A DNA stretch of 64,000 bases from JANXSS01 sp025356535 (GTDB taxonomy: Bacteria; Pseudomonadota; Gammaproteobacteria; Burkholderiales; Burkholderiaceae_D), in assembly GCA_043762325.1 (NCBI GenBank), contig JAYUMU010000151.1:1-64000 (forward strand), given 5' to 3'. The notes under the pieces are model-generated. The model was given only the letters and a program-made list of their open reading frames with translations. It was not told the origin of the DNA and made no database searches. Shown here one piece after another: positions 53,936 to 63,345 of this stretch. The translations under genes and the position numbers were made by a program. How positions within the stretch are numbered: the first letter of the stretch is position 1; every line of letters begins with the position of its first letter.

Positions 53936-55882
53936 TCAAGGAAGCTCGGAGGCGACAAATCCTTTTGGCGCCACCGTGCCCAGGCGGGCCTTGAGTGACT
54001 GCGGTTGATTGTCGAACAAGGCAGCATAATACGTTGCATTCGATAAAACGTTTTTGACATAACCGCGCGTCTCGGCAAACGGGATCGACTCGGCAAAGAT
54101 CGCGCCTTCGACCTGGCGTGGCAGGGTCGCGCGCCAGGCCCGTGGCCGTCCCGGTCCGGCATTGTAGGCCGCCGTTGCCATGGCTTGCGAACCGTCGAGG
54201 TCGGCAAGCACCATTTTCAGGTAATTCGCGCCGAGCCGGATATTGACGGGAATATCATTGACCTGTCCCTGCGTAAAACCTTCCATGCCGATCTTGCGCG
54301 CCACGAAGCTGGCTGTTGCAGGCATCAGCTGCATCAGGCCGGAGGCGCCGACATGCGAACGCGCATTCATGATGAAGCGCGATTCCTGGCGGATCAGGCC
54401 ATACACCCAGGCCACGTCCAGCCCCAGCGGCAGCGCATTGGCGCGCATGATGTCGGCATAGGGCGACGGATAGCGTTGCGTGAAATCGACCGCCACCTGG
54501 GTGCGGTCGGAGGTGTTGACCATCCGGTCGAGCAGGTTGTTCTGGCGCGCGAATTCCGCCGCCGCCAGGTGCTGACGCTCGTTCATGCGACGCAGTTCCC
54601 AGTTCCATTCCCGGTAACCTTCGAAACGCAGGTTCAGGTCGAAGAATTTCATGGCGCGCCTGAAGCCCTGGTTCTGCACCATCGGCGCGAGTTCTTCCGG
54701 CGTCACCGCGGCTGCCCGCGCCGGCAGGACGATCTTCTGGCCCAGTTCCTCGAGCGCGAGCTGCCCGTAGAATCCATGCAGGGCGCCGATCGACTGGAAA
54801 TACAGCTGCGCATCCTGGGCGCGGCCTTCTGCCTGCAGGGCGCGGCCGTACCAGTAGATCCAGGCCGGATCGCTTTTCAATGCCGGCGGCATCGACTCGA
54901 TCGCCGTGCGGATGAATTTCCAGTCGCCGGCACGCAGCGCCGAGCGCACCTGCCATTGGTAGGCTTCCAGCGACAACGGCGCACCCTGGGCGCGGCGCCA
55001 GTACTGCATCGCGTCGGGCGACAGCTTGGTTGCCGCCTGCAGGGCGATCTGCGCCCAGCCCAGCGCGCGCTCGGCGCCGCTCAGCTGTTCGGCGGCGTTC
55101 TGCAAGGCATTGGCGGCGAACTGCGGATTCGTGCGGGCGCTGCGACCGAGCGCGATGATGAAGGCTTCGTGTGCGCCACGACCGGCGCCGACGCCGCGCG
55201 CGAGCAGCGGGTCCGGCCGCTCGATTGCCTGCATCAACAGGTTTTCCGGCACTTCGGCCAGCAGCACGATGCGCCGGGCGACGCCGGTATTGCCGGCTTC
55301 GGCCGCCAGGCGCAGCTGCGCCCAGACATCGTTGACCGTGAACTGGCCGTTCTGCAGCAGCGTAATGATCAGCGCCGGACAGGCTTCGCCGTAATTCTGG
55401 GTCAATGTCAACAGGTTGCGGGCGTCATCCGCCGCCGGCTGGCCTTTCAGGGCGCGCGAGAGCAGCGCATAGCACTTGACCTGTGTGTCGTCGTTCAGGG
55501 CAAACAGGGGATACTGTTCGTCGAAGCCGGCCCAGTTGCGGGTGCGCCCGAGTTCGAGCAGCCAGTCGTTGCGCAGGCGGTCACCGATGGCGGTGCCGTC
55601 ATAACGCGCGAGAAACGCCCGGATCTCGGTGGGCGAGGCATCGCGCAGGCGTACCTTCAGGCGATAATAATCGACATAGGACGGAATCGCGAAGTTCGGC
55701 AGCCGGTCGGCCAGCAGCGCCACGGCAACCGCATCGTCGCGCCGCGCCGCTTCCCGTAATGCCAGAAACGTGTCATCGTCACCGGAGACGACGAAGGCAT
55801 TGCGCGAGGTCTGCGCCAGCACCGGCAGGCAAGCGGCGACCAGCAGCACGATCGCGCCGCGCAGGAGATTCAGATAACCCAT
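53936..55882 (-). CDS. slt: Soluble lytic murein transglycosylase
   Basis: Cleaves peptidoglycan glycan strands to anhydromuropeptides in the periplasm. The 648 residues comprise a signal peptide (~1-24), a long superhelical alpha region (~30-470), and a C-terminal lysozyme-like domain with the catalytic Glu near 500 in RQESRF, then GASGLMQLMPATA, IRLGANYLKMVL and AYNAGPGR. ATG 55882 starts the signal peptide. It is the first gene of a minus-strand operon with the NDUFA9-like, GST and cca genes. Confidence 0.94.
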   Translation of the reverse strand: MGYLNLLRGAIVLLVAACLPVLAQTSRNAFVVSGDDDTFLALREAARRDDAVAVALLADRLPNFAIPSYVDYYRLKVRLRDASPTEIRAFLARYDGTAIGDRLRNDWLLELGRTRNWAGFDEQYPLFALNDDTQVKCYALLSRALKGQPAADDARNLLTLTQNYGEACPALIITLLQNGQFTVNDVWAQLRLAAEAGNTGVARRIVLLAEVPENLLMQAIERPDPLLARGVGAGRGAHEAFIIALGRSARTNPQFAANALQNAAEQLSGAERALGWAQIALQAATKLSPDAMQYWRRAQGAPLSLEAYQWQVRSALRAGDWKFIRTAIESMPPALKSDPAWIYWYGRALQAEGRAQDAQLYFQSIGALHGFYGQLALEELGQKIVLPARAAAVTPEELAPMVQNQGFRRAMKFFDLNLRFEGYREWNWELRRMNERQHLAAAEFARQNNLLDRMVNTSDRTQVAVDFTQRYPSPYADIMRANALPLGLDVAWVYGLIRQESRFIMNARSHVGASGLMQLMPATASFVARKIGMEGFTQGQVNDIPVNIRLGANYLKMVLADLDGSQAMATAAYNAGPGRPRAWRATLPRQVEGAIFAESIPFAETRGYVKNVLSNATYYAALFDNQPQSLKARLGTVAPKGFVASELP

Positions 55883-55907
55883 TGCTTTATTTTCTCTCAA
55901 GATCCGG

Positions 55908-56516
55908 ATGACGATCGAACCGAGGATAGCATGTGAACCAGCTGCAACTGTGGCGCTGGCGGCACAGTTGCAAACGGAATCCAAGGCGCAATTGCGCCGC
56001 ACGCTGCTGGCCCAGCGGGCCGGCCTGACGGTTGCCGTGCGCCGGGCGCGCGATGCGGCGATCGGGCGCAATCTGCAGCGCTGGCTAAGCGCCCATCCCG
56101 TGACGCTGCTTGGCGTCTACTGGCCGATTCGCGCCGAGCCGGACCTGCGCGATGTCTACGACGCCCTGGCAGCATCGGGCATCATGCTGGCCTTGCCGGT
56201 CATGACCGGCGCCGGCCTGCCATTGCAGTTCGCCGCCTGGACGCCGGGTGCGGCGCTGGTTTTCGATCGCTGGGGCATTGCGACACCGGCGGCGGTTTGC
56301 CTGGTGGCGCCGCAGGCGCTGCTCATTCCCTGCATCGGTTTCACGCCACAGCGCCATCGGCTCGGCTATGGCGGCGGTTTTTATGACCGCACGCTGGCCG
56401 GGCTGCCGCGCCCGGTGGCAATCGGCGTTGCCCATGCGAGCGCCTGCACCGACTTTGCAGCCGGGCCGCACGACATCGCCATGGATGTCGTAATCACGGA
56501 TGCGACGCCGGCCTGA
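55908..56516 (+). CDS. 5-formyltetrahydrofolate cyclo-ligase
   Basis: An ATP-dependent enzyme converting 5-formyl-THF to 5,10-methenyl-THF. The 202-residue protein contains SKAQLRRTLLAQRAG, VYWPIRAEPD, IPCIGFTPQRHRLGYGGGFYDRTL with the substrate/ATP loop, and a C-terminal DIAMDVVITD. The start at ATG 55908 is only 25 bp from the divergent slt start; a later GTG or TTG would give a more typical N-terminus. Its 3' end overlaps metF on the other strand by 23 bp. Confidence 0.92.
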   Translation: MTIEPRIACEPAATVALAAQLQTESKAQLRRTLLAQRAGLTVAVRRARDAAIGRNLQRWLSAHPVTLLGVYWPIRAEPDLRDVYDALAASGIMLALPVMTGAGLPLQFAAWTPGAALVFDRWGIATPAAVCLVAPQALLIPCIGFTPQRHRLGYGGGFYDRTLAGLPRPVAIGVAHASACTDFAAGPHDIAMDVVITDATPA

Positions 56517-57348
56517 GCCGCTGCCATATCGCCGTCGTCGCCACGGCCTGGTTGAGCGTATAAAAATGCAGGCCCGGCGCGCCGCCGGCCAGCAGCCGCT
56601 CGCACAGGTCGCTCACCACATCGAGGCCGAAGGCGCGGATCGATTGCGCATCGTCGCCGTAGCTGGCCAGCTTCAGGCGCACCCAGCGGGGAATCTCGGC
56701 GCCGCACATGTCGGAAAAGCGCAACAGCTGGGTGTAGTTCGTGATCGGCATGATGCCGGCCACGATCGGCACGTCGACGCCGAGCCGACGCGCATCGTCC
56801 AGGAAGCGGAAATAGGCGTCCGCATTGTAGAAATACTGGGTGATGGCGGCATTCGCACCGGCCTTGACCTTGCGGGCGAAGCTTTGCAGGTCGTCCTGCG
56901 GCGACCTTGCCTGCGGATGCATCTCCGGGTAGGCCGCCACTTCGATATGGAACCAGTCACCGGTCTCGGCGCGAATGAATTCGACCAGTTCGTTTGCATA
57001 GCGGAACTCGCCGGTGGCCGATTCGCCGGCGCCGTAGCCACTGGGCAGGTCGCCGCGCAGCGCCACCAGGCGACGGATGTCCTGCGCCTGGTATTGCGCC
57101 AGCATGGCGCGCACGCCCTCGCGTGAGCTGCCCAGGCACGACAGGTGCGGCGCGGCCTCGTGGCCTTCGCTGCGGATTTCGCGCACCGTGTCGAAGGTGC
57201 CCTGCTGCGTCGAGCCGCCGGCGCCGAAGGTCACCGAGAAATAGGCGGGCTTGAGCTCGGCCAGGCGCGCACGGGTGGCGCGCAGCTTGATGACGCCATC
57301 CGGTGTTTTGGGTGGAAAGAATTCGATGCTGAAATTTTGATCGGTCAT
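56494..57348 (-). CDS. metF: 5,10-methylenetetrahydrofolate reductase
   Basis: A flavoenzyme making 5-methyl-THF for methionine synthesis. The 284 residues include SIEFFPPKTPDG at 7-18, SVTFGAGGSTQQGT, ALRGDLP, AAYPEMHP, KVKAGANAAITQYFYNADAY and AGIMPITN, all typical. It lies 112 bp downstream of ahcY on the same strand and may share its SAH-riboswitch-controlled transcript. The gap contains a strong hairpin. Confidence 0.96.
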   Translation of the reverse strand: MTDQNFSIEFFPPKTPDGVIKLRATRARLAELKPAYFSVTFGAGGSTQQGTFDTVREIRSEGHEAAPHLSCLGSSREGVRAMLAQYQAQDIRRLVALRGDLPSGYGAGESATGEFRYANELVEFIRAETGDWFHIEVAAYPEMHPQARSPQDDLQSFARKVKAGANAAITQYFYNADAYFRFLDDARRLGVDVPIVAGIMPITNYTQLLRFSDMCGAEIPRWVRLKLASYGDDAQSIRAFGLDVVSDLCERLLAGGAPGLHFYTLNQAVATTAIWQRLRPASHP

Positions 57349-57411
57349 CTCGAAAGCCTGATCATGAAAAGTCCGTTGGCCGGATCGGCCGACGAACGGG
57401 ATAGCGCAGCC

Positions 57412-57438
57412 GGGTCCGCCGGCAACGCCGGCAGACCC
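57412..57438 (-). other. Strong hairpin between ahcY and metF
   Basis: GGGTCTGCCGGC and GCCGGCGGACCC (minus-strand reading) form a 12-bp stem with one G-U pair and a 3-nt loop. There is no T run, so it is probably an mRNA processing or stability element, or a pausing site, rather than a simple terminator. Confidence 0.55.
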
Positions 57439-57460
57439 GCCTTACGGCACGACAATCCGC

Positions 57461-58900
57461 CTAGTAGCGGTAGGTTTCCGGCTTGTAGGGACCGACCTTC
57501 TGCACGCCGATGTACGCGGCCTGCTCGGTGGTCAGTTCGGTCAGCTGCGCATTGAGTTTCCTGATCTGCAGGCGGGCGACTTTTTCGTCGAGATGCTTGG
57601 GCAGGGTGTAGACGCCGACCGGGTAGGCGTCGGTGTTCTTGAACAGCTCGATCTGTGCAATCGTCTGGTTCGCAAACGACGAGCTCATCACGTAGGACGG
57701 ATGGCCGGTGCCGCAACCGAGGTTGACCAGGCGACCCTCGGCCAGCAGGATGATGCGCTTGCCGTCCGGGAAAATCACGTGATCGACCTGCGGCTTGATG
57801 TTTTCCCAGGTGTACTGCTTCAGTGCGGCGACTTCGATCTCGTTGTCGAAGTGACCGATGTTGCAGACGATTGCCTGGTCCTTCATCTTCTGCATGTGCG
57901 CATGCGTGATGACATGATAGTTGCCGGTGGCGGTGACGAAGATGTCGGCATGCTCGGCCGCATAATCCATGGTCACGACGCGGTAGCCTTCCATAGCCGC
58001 CTGCAGAGCGCAGATCGGATCGACTTCGGTGACCCAGACCTGTGCCGACAGCGCGCGCAGCGCTTGCGCCGAACCCTTGCCGACGTCGCCGTAACCGGCC
58101 ACGACCGCGACCTTGCCGGCGATCATGACGTCGGTTGCACGCTTGATGCCGTCGACCAGCGATTCACGGCAACCGTAGAGATTGTCAAACTTCGACTTGG
58201 TGACCGAATCGTTGACATTGATTGCCGGAAAGGCAAGCTTGCCTTCCTTGTGCATCTGGTACAGGCGATGCACGCCGGTGGTGGTCTCTTCTGTCACGCC
58301 CTTGATTTCGGCCAGGCGGCTCGAATACCAGGTCTTGCCGGCGCCGAGGCGCTTCCTGATCGAATTGAACAGGCAGATCTCTTCTTCGGAGCCCGGGTTG
58401 TCGAGCACCGACGCATCCTGCTCGGCGCGGGTGCCCAGGTGCAGCAGCAGGGTCGCATCGCCGCCGTCGTCGAGAATCATGTTCGAATAGCGCGGTCCCG
58501 TTGCATCGTTGGACCATTCGAAGATGCGATGGGTGAATTCCCAGTAGTCGTCGAGCGACTCGCCCTTGAAGGCGAACACCGGCGTGCCATCGGCGGCAAT
58601 CGCGGCGGCGGCATGGTCCTGGGTCGAATAGATGTTGCATGAGGCCCAGCGCACTTCCGCACCCAGCGCTTCGAGCGTCTGGATCAGGACAGCCGTCTGG
58701 ATCGTCATGTGGATCGAACCGGTGATGCGCGCGCCCTTCAACGGTTGGGCGGCGGCGAACTCTTCACGAATTGCCATGAGACCCGGCATTTCGGTTTCGG
58801 CGATCCTGATTTCCTTGCGACCCCAGTCGGCCAGGCTCAGGTCGGCGACGTGGTAGTCCTTGAAGGTGGTCTTGTCGGTATTGAAAACTGCGGCGTTCAT
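57461..58900 (-). CDS. ahcY: S-adenosylhomocysteine hydrolase
   Basis: Splits the methylation by-product SAH into homocysteine and adenosine, relieving inhibition of methyltransferases. The 479 residues have SLADWGRKEIRIAETEMPGLMA, SCNIYSTQDHAAAAIA, the NAD motif GKVAVVAGYGDVGKGSA, and the C-terminal KVGPYKPETYRY; a ~40-residue insert relative to short forms is present, as in other proteobacteria. ATG 58900 follows GGAGGGCGTG. An SAH riboswitch and promoter precede it. Confidence 0.97.
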   Translation of the reverse strand: MNAAVFNTDKTTFKDYHVADLSLADWGRKEIRIAETEMPGLMAIREEFAAAQPLKGARITGSIHMTIQTAVLIQTLEALGAEVRWASCNIYSTQDHAAAAIAADGTPVFAFKGESLDDYWEFTHRIFEWSNDATGPRYSNMILDDGGDATLLLHLGTRAEQDASVLDNPGSEEEICLFNSIRKRLGAGKTWYSSRLAEIKGVTEETTTGVHRLYQMHKEGKLAFPAINVNDSVTKSKFDNLYGCRESLVDGIKRATDVMIAGKVAVVAGYGDVGKGSAQALRALSAQVWVTEVDPICALQAAMEGYRVVTMDYAAEHADIFVTATGNYHVITHAHMQKMKDQAIVCNIGHFDNEIEVAALKQYTWENIKPQVDHVIFPDGKRIILLAEGRLVNLGCGTGHPSYVMSSSFANQTIAQIELFKNTDAYPVGVYTLPKHLDEKVARLQIRKLNAQLTELTTEQAAYIGVQKVGPYKPETYRY

Positions 58901-58956
58901 CACGCCCTCCTTTCGTTAGAAAAAAAGAAACGTGAGCGCAGTTGCGGGATAAAACC

Positions 58957-59000
58957 TTCCAAGCCTGGCACCGCTGTGGGTGCTGCAACGCTCCTTGGAG
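58957..59000 (-). promoter_or_regulatory. SAH riboswitch upstream of ahcY
   Basis: Minus-strand RNA reads CUCCAAGGAGCGUUGCA, then GCACC-loop-GGUGC, then CAGGCUUGGA. P1 pairs CCAAG with CUUGG. The P2 stem GCACC/GGUGC and the conserved core AAGGAGCGUUGCA and CAGGCU match the known SAH aptamer. It should turn ahcY on when S-adenosylhomocysteine builds up. It lies 56 bp before the ATG and begins at the predicted transcription start. Confidence 0.92.
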
Positions 59001-59006
59001 AGTAGG

Positions 59007-59012
59007 AGTATA
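59007..59012 (-). promoter_or_regulatory. Probable -10 of the ahcY promoter
   Basis: TATACT in the context GGCTATACTCC on the minus strand. A start seven bases downstream falls at about 59000, the first base of the SAH aptamer. The -35 region is weak. Confidence 0.5.
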
Positions 59013-59065
59013 GCCGGAAGACGCGCATCGCGCAGCGCCTGTGGCGCGCCGCCAACGCAGGCGCC

Positions 59066-59995
59066 CTAGCCGTTGCTGGCCACGACCGGCTTGTTGGCGA
59101 CATTGCGGTTGATCCAGTCGAGCATGTCGGTCCAGATTTTCTTTGCTTCGGCATCGGTCGGCATGGCCATCGCATTCGGCAGTTCGATCGTGATCACCGG
59201 CACGTTCTTGAACTTGCCGCTGTAATTGCCGAGCGAGCCGGGATAGACGCCCACCGGGTTCAAGGTCAGGCGGCCGAAGCGCTTGGGCGCCGGCGCCGGA
59301 CCGTCGAAGTCCAGCAGGCCGAACGGCGCATGCACCGAGATGATCACATGCGGCTTGAAGCGCGCCAGTTCATCGTTGACCCAGCGGCTTTCCGGCTCCG
59401 ACAGCGGCGCCTTGCCGGGAAAGCGGCGCGGATCGCTGCCGGTCTCCTTGACCCAGTACCGCGGCGCTTCGACCGACCAGTTCGGCGTCGGGAAATTGCG
59501 GTTCAGATCGACACCGCGGGCGTTGACGCGATTCGGCCGGGCAGCCATCAGGCCATCCGGATTGAGGACCGGCACGACTTCCCACTGAAAATTCTGCGCC
59601 GAGCCGGACTGCATCTGCTGCATCCACTGGAAGACGATCGCCGAAGCGGTCAGTTCGTCGCCGTGGATGCCACCGAGAAGGAGAATGCGGATCGGCGCCG
59701 GTGCACCGGCGCCTGCCTCGCGCGACCTGGACAGCGGCGCATAGCGGCGCATGAGGATCGGAAAACCGTTGCGCGAGCGCGCACCGGTCGGTGCCAGCGC
59801 CGTGTCGCGGCAGGCAGCGTTGGACAGGCCCGGCAGGCGGTTGCTCAATTGCTGGCACCACTGCGCTGCATCCATCTTCGCCAGCACGGCCGAGGGTCCT
59901 TTTGCATGCAGCGCAGGTACATGCAGCGCCAAAAGCGTCACGGCGACGCGGGCCAGGTGGCGCAGCGCCAGGCGAGTGGCCGTCAGAATGCGCAT
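59066..59995 (-). CDS. Exported M14 family zinc carboxypeptidase (MpaA-like)
   Basis: A 309-residue protein with a signal peptide (~1-31) and an M14 metallopeptidase domain. The zinc motif GGIHGDE gives His111 and Glu114; VDLNRNFP, ISVHAPFG (third zinc His) and TIELPN (catalytic Glu) follow. Relatives such as MpaA cut the D-Glu-meso-DAP bond of murein peptides, but export here suggests a periplasmic role. Substrate is inference. It is 22 bp after metK and shares its direction. Confidence 0.87.
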   Translation of the reverse strand: MRILTATRLALRHLARVAVTLLALHVPALHAKGPSAVLAKMDAAQWCQQLSNRLPGLSNAACRDTALAPTGARSRNGFPILMRRYAPLSRSREAGAGAPAPIRILLLGGIHGDELTASAIVFQWMQQMQSGSAQNFQWEVVPVLNPDGLMAARPNRVNARGVDLNRNFPTPNWSVEAPRYWVKETGSDPRRFPGKAPLSEPESRWVNDELARFKPHVIISVHAPFGLLDFDGPAPAPKRFGRLTLNPVGVYPGSLGNYSGKFKNVPVITIELPNAMAMPTDAEAKKIWTDMLDWINRNVANKPVVASNG

Positions 59996-60017
59996 CGACC
60001 CGCGCGGTCGGCAAGCT

Positions 60018-61178
<1,161 letters not shown>

Positions 61179-61516
61179 TGCAGGCTCCCTGGAGTTTGAG
61201 TGACCATGTCGCGGCCAGTCCATTGAGCCTGCGACGCTTTAGCGAAATTTGTATACCGCCTCGCAAGTTGTCTGTTAACTCGGCGGTTGAAGCTTTCATG
61301 ATATTTTACGCTGCCTGAAAATGAATCTGCAAAAAACCTGCGGGCCTTGTGTCGCATTCGCGCTTTGCGTTCTGGCGCGTCCTGCTTTCACAGGCTCTGC
61401 AAGCTCTGCCGATGGCGTCGATGACAGGCCGTTGACCTGCTGCAGACGACTTTGTTCAAACATGCCTGCAACGCCAAGCGACCGGCCTGCGGCGCCTCTC
61501 TAACCATGTTGCCGCA
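61179..61516. other. metK-lpxL divergent intergenic region
   Basis: 338 bp between two divergent genes. The metK side carries its promoter at 61250-61278. The lpxL side has no good promoter or ribosome-binding site that I can see. A 60-codon frame starting at 61321 looks like chance. Confidence 0.55.
61250..61278 (-). promoter_or_regulatory. metK promoter
   Basis: On the minus strand TTAACA (61273-61278), exactly 17 bp, then TATACA (61250-61255). Both hexamers match the sigma-70 consensus at five of six positions. Transcription would start near 61243, giving a ~65-nt leader. Confidence 0.72.
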
Positions 61517-62398
61517 ATGCTTGTTCACCTTTTCCGCCTGCTCTCCCGCCTGCCCTTGACCGTGCTGCATCCGTTTGGCGCCTTGCTCGGCTGGCTGGTC
61601 TACCTGTGTGCGCCGACCTACCGGCGGCGCCTGCGCGCCAATCTGGCGCGTGCCGGCTACGGCGCCTTGCGCGCGCCGGCGATTGCCGAAGCCGGCAAGA
61701 GCCTGCTGGAGCTGGCCTTCGTCTGGTGCGCTGCGCCGCAACGGGTGCTGCGCACCGCGCAGGTCGAGAACTGGCCGGTGGCCCAGGCAGCGCTCGACGG
61801 CGGCAACGGTGTCATCTTCCTGACGCCGCACCTGGGCTGCTTCGAAATCATCGCCCAGGCGATCGCGGCCCGGATACCGCTGACCGCGCTGTACCGGCCG
61901 CCGCGCAAGAATGCCTTGAAGCCCTTGATCGAAGGCGCGCGCTCGCGCCACAACCTGCTGCTGGCGCCGGCCAACCTGGGCGGCGTGCGCACGTTGCTGA
62001 AGGCATTGAAACAGGGCGGCGCGATCGGCCTGCTGCCGGACCAGGTGCCGCAGAACGGCGAAGGCGTCTGGGCCGATTTTTTCGGCGCGCCTGCCTACAC
62101 CATGACGCTGCCGGCAAAACTGCAGCAGATGACGGGCGCGACCATCATCCTGTCGTATGCGCAGCGTCTGCCCGGCGGCAAGGGTTTTCTGGTGCGTTTC
62201 GTGCCCTGCCCGCCCCTGGCCGGCGGCACGCCGCAGCAACAGGCGCAGGCGCTGAACCGGGCCATGGAAGCGCTGATCGCCAATTGCCCGGCGCAATACT
62301 TCTGGAGCTACAACCGCTTCAAGACACCGGCCGGCGTGACGCCACCCGATGCACCGGCCACTGCCGCGACGGCAACGGCGCCGGCGGGCGGGCGATGA
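61517..62398 (+). CDS. lpxL: LpxL-type lysophospholipid/lipid A acyltransferase (first copy)
   Basis: An inner-membrane-associated enzyme that adds a secondary acyl chain to Kdo2-lipid IVA. The 293-residue protein has an N-terminal membrane anchor (~1-30), the catalytic HX4E motif His105-Glu110 in TPHLGCFE, LPDQVPQNGEGVWADFFG, and FWSYNRFKTP at the end. ATG 61517 lacks a clear ribosome-binding site. A second, related gene overlaps its stop codon. Confidence 0.9.
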   Translation: MLVHLFRLLSRLPLTVLHPFGALLGWLVYLCAPTYRRRLRANLARAGYGALRAPAIAEAGKSLLELAFVWCAAPQRVLRTAQVENWPVAQAALDGGNGVIFLTPHLGCFEIIAQAIAARIPLTALYRPPRKNALKPLIEGARSRHNLLLAPANLGGVRTLLKALKQGGAIGLLPDQVPQNGEGVWADFFGAPAYTMTLPAKLQQMTGATIILSYAQRLPGGKGFLVRFVPCPPLAGGTPQQQAQALNRAMEALIANCPAQYFWSYNRFKTPAGVTPPDAPATAATATAPAGGR

Positions 62399-63294
62399 GG
62401 TTCCTGCTGGCGCTGATGTGGCTGCTGCACTGGCTGCCGCTGCCCTTGCTCGGGCGGCTGGGCGAGACTGTCGGCAGCCTGCTGTTCATCATCATGACGC
62501 CGCGCCGCCGCATCACCCTGGTCAACCTGCGCCTGTGCATGCCGGCACTGTCAGAGGCCGCGCGGCGGCGCCTGGCGCGGCAGCATTTCCAGGTCTATGC
62601 GCGCAGCATCCTCGAGCGCGGCATCCTCTGGTGGGCCTCCGAGCAGCGCCTGCGCCGGCTGATCCAAGTCGAACCCGGCGTGCCGCTCGATGCCTTCGCA
62701 GCCGGGCCGCTGATCCTGTTGTGTCCGCATTTCGTCTGCCTCGATGTGGCCGGTGTGGCGATTGCGCTCGAAGCGTCGGCCTGCTCGATCTATGCCCAGC
62801 AGCAGAACCGCGTCTTCGACCGGGCATTGCGGCGCGGACGCGAACGCTTTCATCCGGTACAGATCTTTGCCAGGACGGCCGGCATCAAGCCGGTGATCCG
62901 CGCCATGCGCAGCGGCCTGCCCTTCTTCATGCTGCCGGACATGGATTTCGGCATCAAGGACGCCGCCTTCGTGCCCTTCTTCGGCGTGCCGGCAGCCACC
63001 CTGACGGCGCCGGCGCGCATTGCCGCCACCACCGGCGCTGCGGTGATACCGGTAATCGCCACCTACCTGCCGGGCTACCGCGGCTGGACCGTGCGGTTCT
63101 TCCCGCGCTGGGAAGACTATCCCGGCGACGACCTCGTTGCAGCGGCGCGGCGCATGAATGCCTTCATCGAGGAACAGGTGCGCGCGACGCCGGCGCAATA
63201 CCTGTGGACGCACAAGCGCTTCAAGACCCGCCCGCCGGGCATGGCAAGCGTCTACGAGCACGCCGCCGAAACGGAAGAAGGCAAGGCGTCATGA
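62395..63294 (+). CDS. LpxL-type lipid A acyltransferase (second copy)
   Basis: A 299-residue paralogue of the upstream protein. The catalytic motif is HX4D (His112-Asp117 in PHFVCLD), as in many HtrB/LpxL enzymes. LPDMDFGIKDAAFVPFFGVPAAT and LWTHKRFKTRPPG complete the family pattern. With two enzymes, the lipid A is probably made hexa-acylated by different secondary chains. It overlaps the first gene by four bases (ATGA). Confidence 0.9.
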   Translation: MRFLLALMWLLHWLPLPLLGRLGETVGSLLFIIMTPRRRITLVNLRLCMPALSEAARRRLARQHFQVYARSILERGILWWASEQRLRRLIQVEPGVPLDAFAAGPLILLCPHFVCLDVAGVAIALEASACSIYAQQQNRVFDRALRRGRERFHPVQIFARTAGIKPVIRAMRSGLPFFMLPDMDFGIKDAAFVPFFGVPAATLTAPARIAATTGAAVIPVIATYLPGYRGWTVRFFPRWEDYPGDDLVAAARRMNAFIEEQVRATPAQYLWTHKRFKTRPPGMASVYEHAAETEEGKAS

Positions 63295-63333
63295 GCCATC
63301 TGCGCCGATTTCCCTGCACTGGCTGCGCCCCTC

Positions 63334-63339
63334 TATAAT
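63334..63339 (+). promoter_or_regulatory. -10 element of a dapF promoter
   Basis: A perfect TATAAT ends six bases before the dapF ATG, so transcription would begin at or within a base of the A of the start codon. The -35 region is poor. Confidence 0.5.
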
Positions 63340-63345
63340 TCACGA

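Noticed and set aside
61179..61250. Possible SAM or SAM/SAH riboswitch in the metK leader
   Set aside because: I could not find the conserved cores of the known SAM aptamer classes. A plain promoter and short leader explain the region.
61321..61503. 60-codon frame upstream of lpxL
   Set aside because: It starts without a ribosome-binding site, is rich in Cys and Arg as chance frames are, and does not resemble a known leader peptide.
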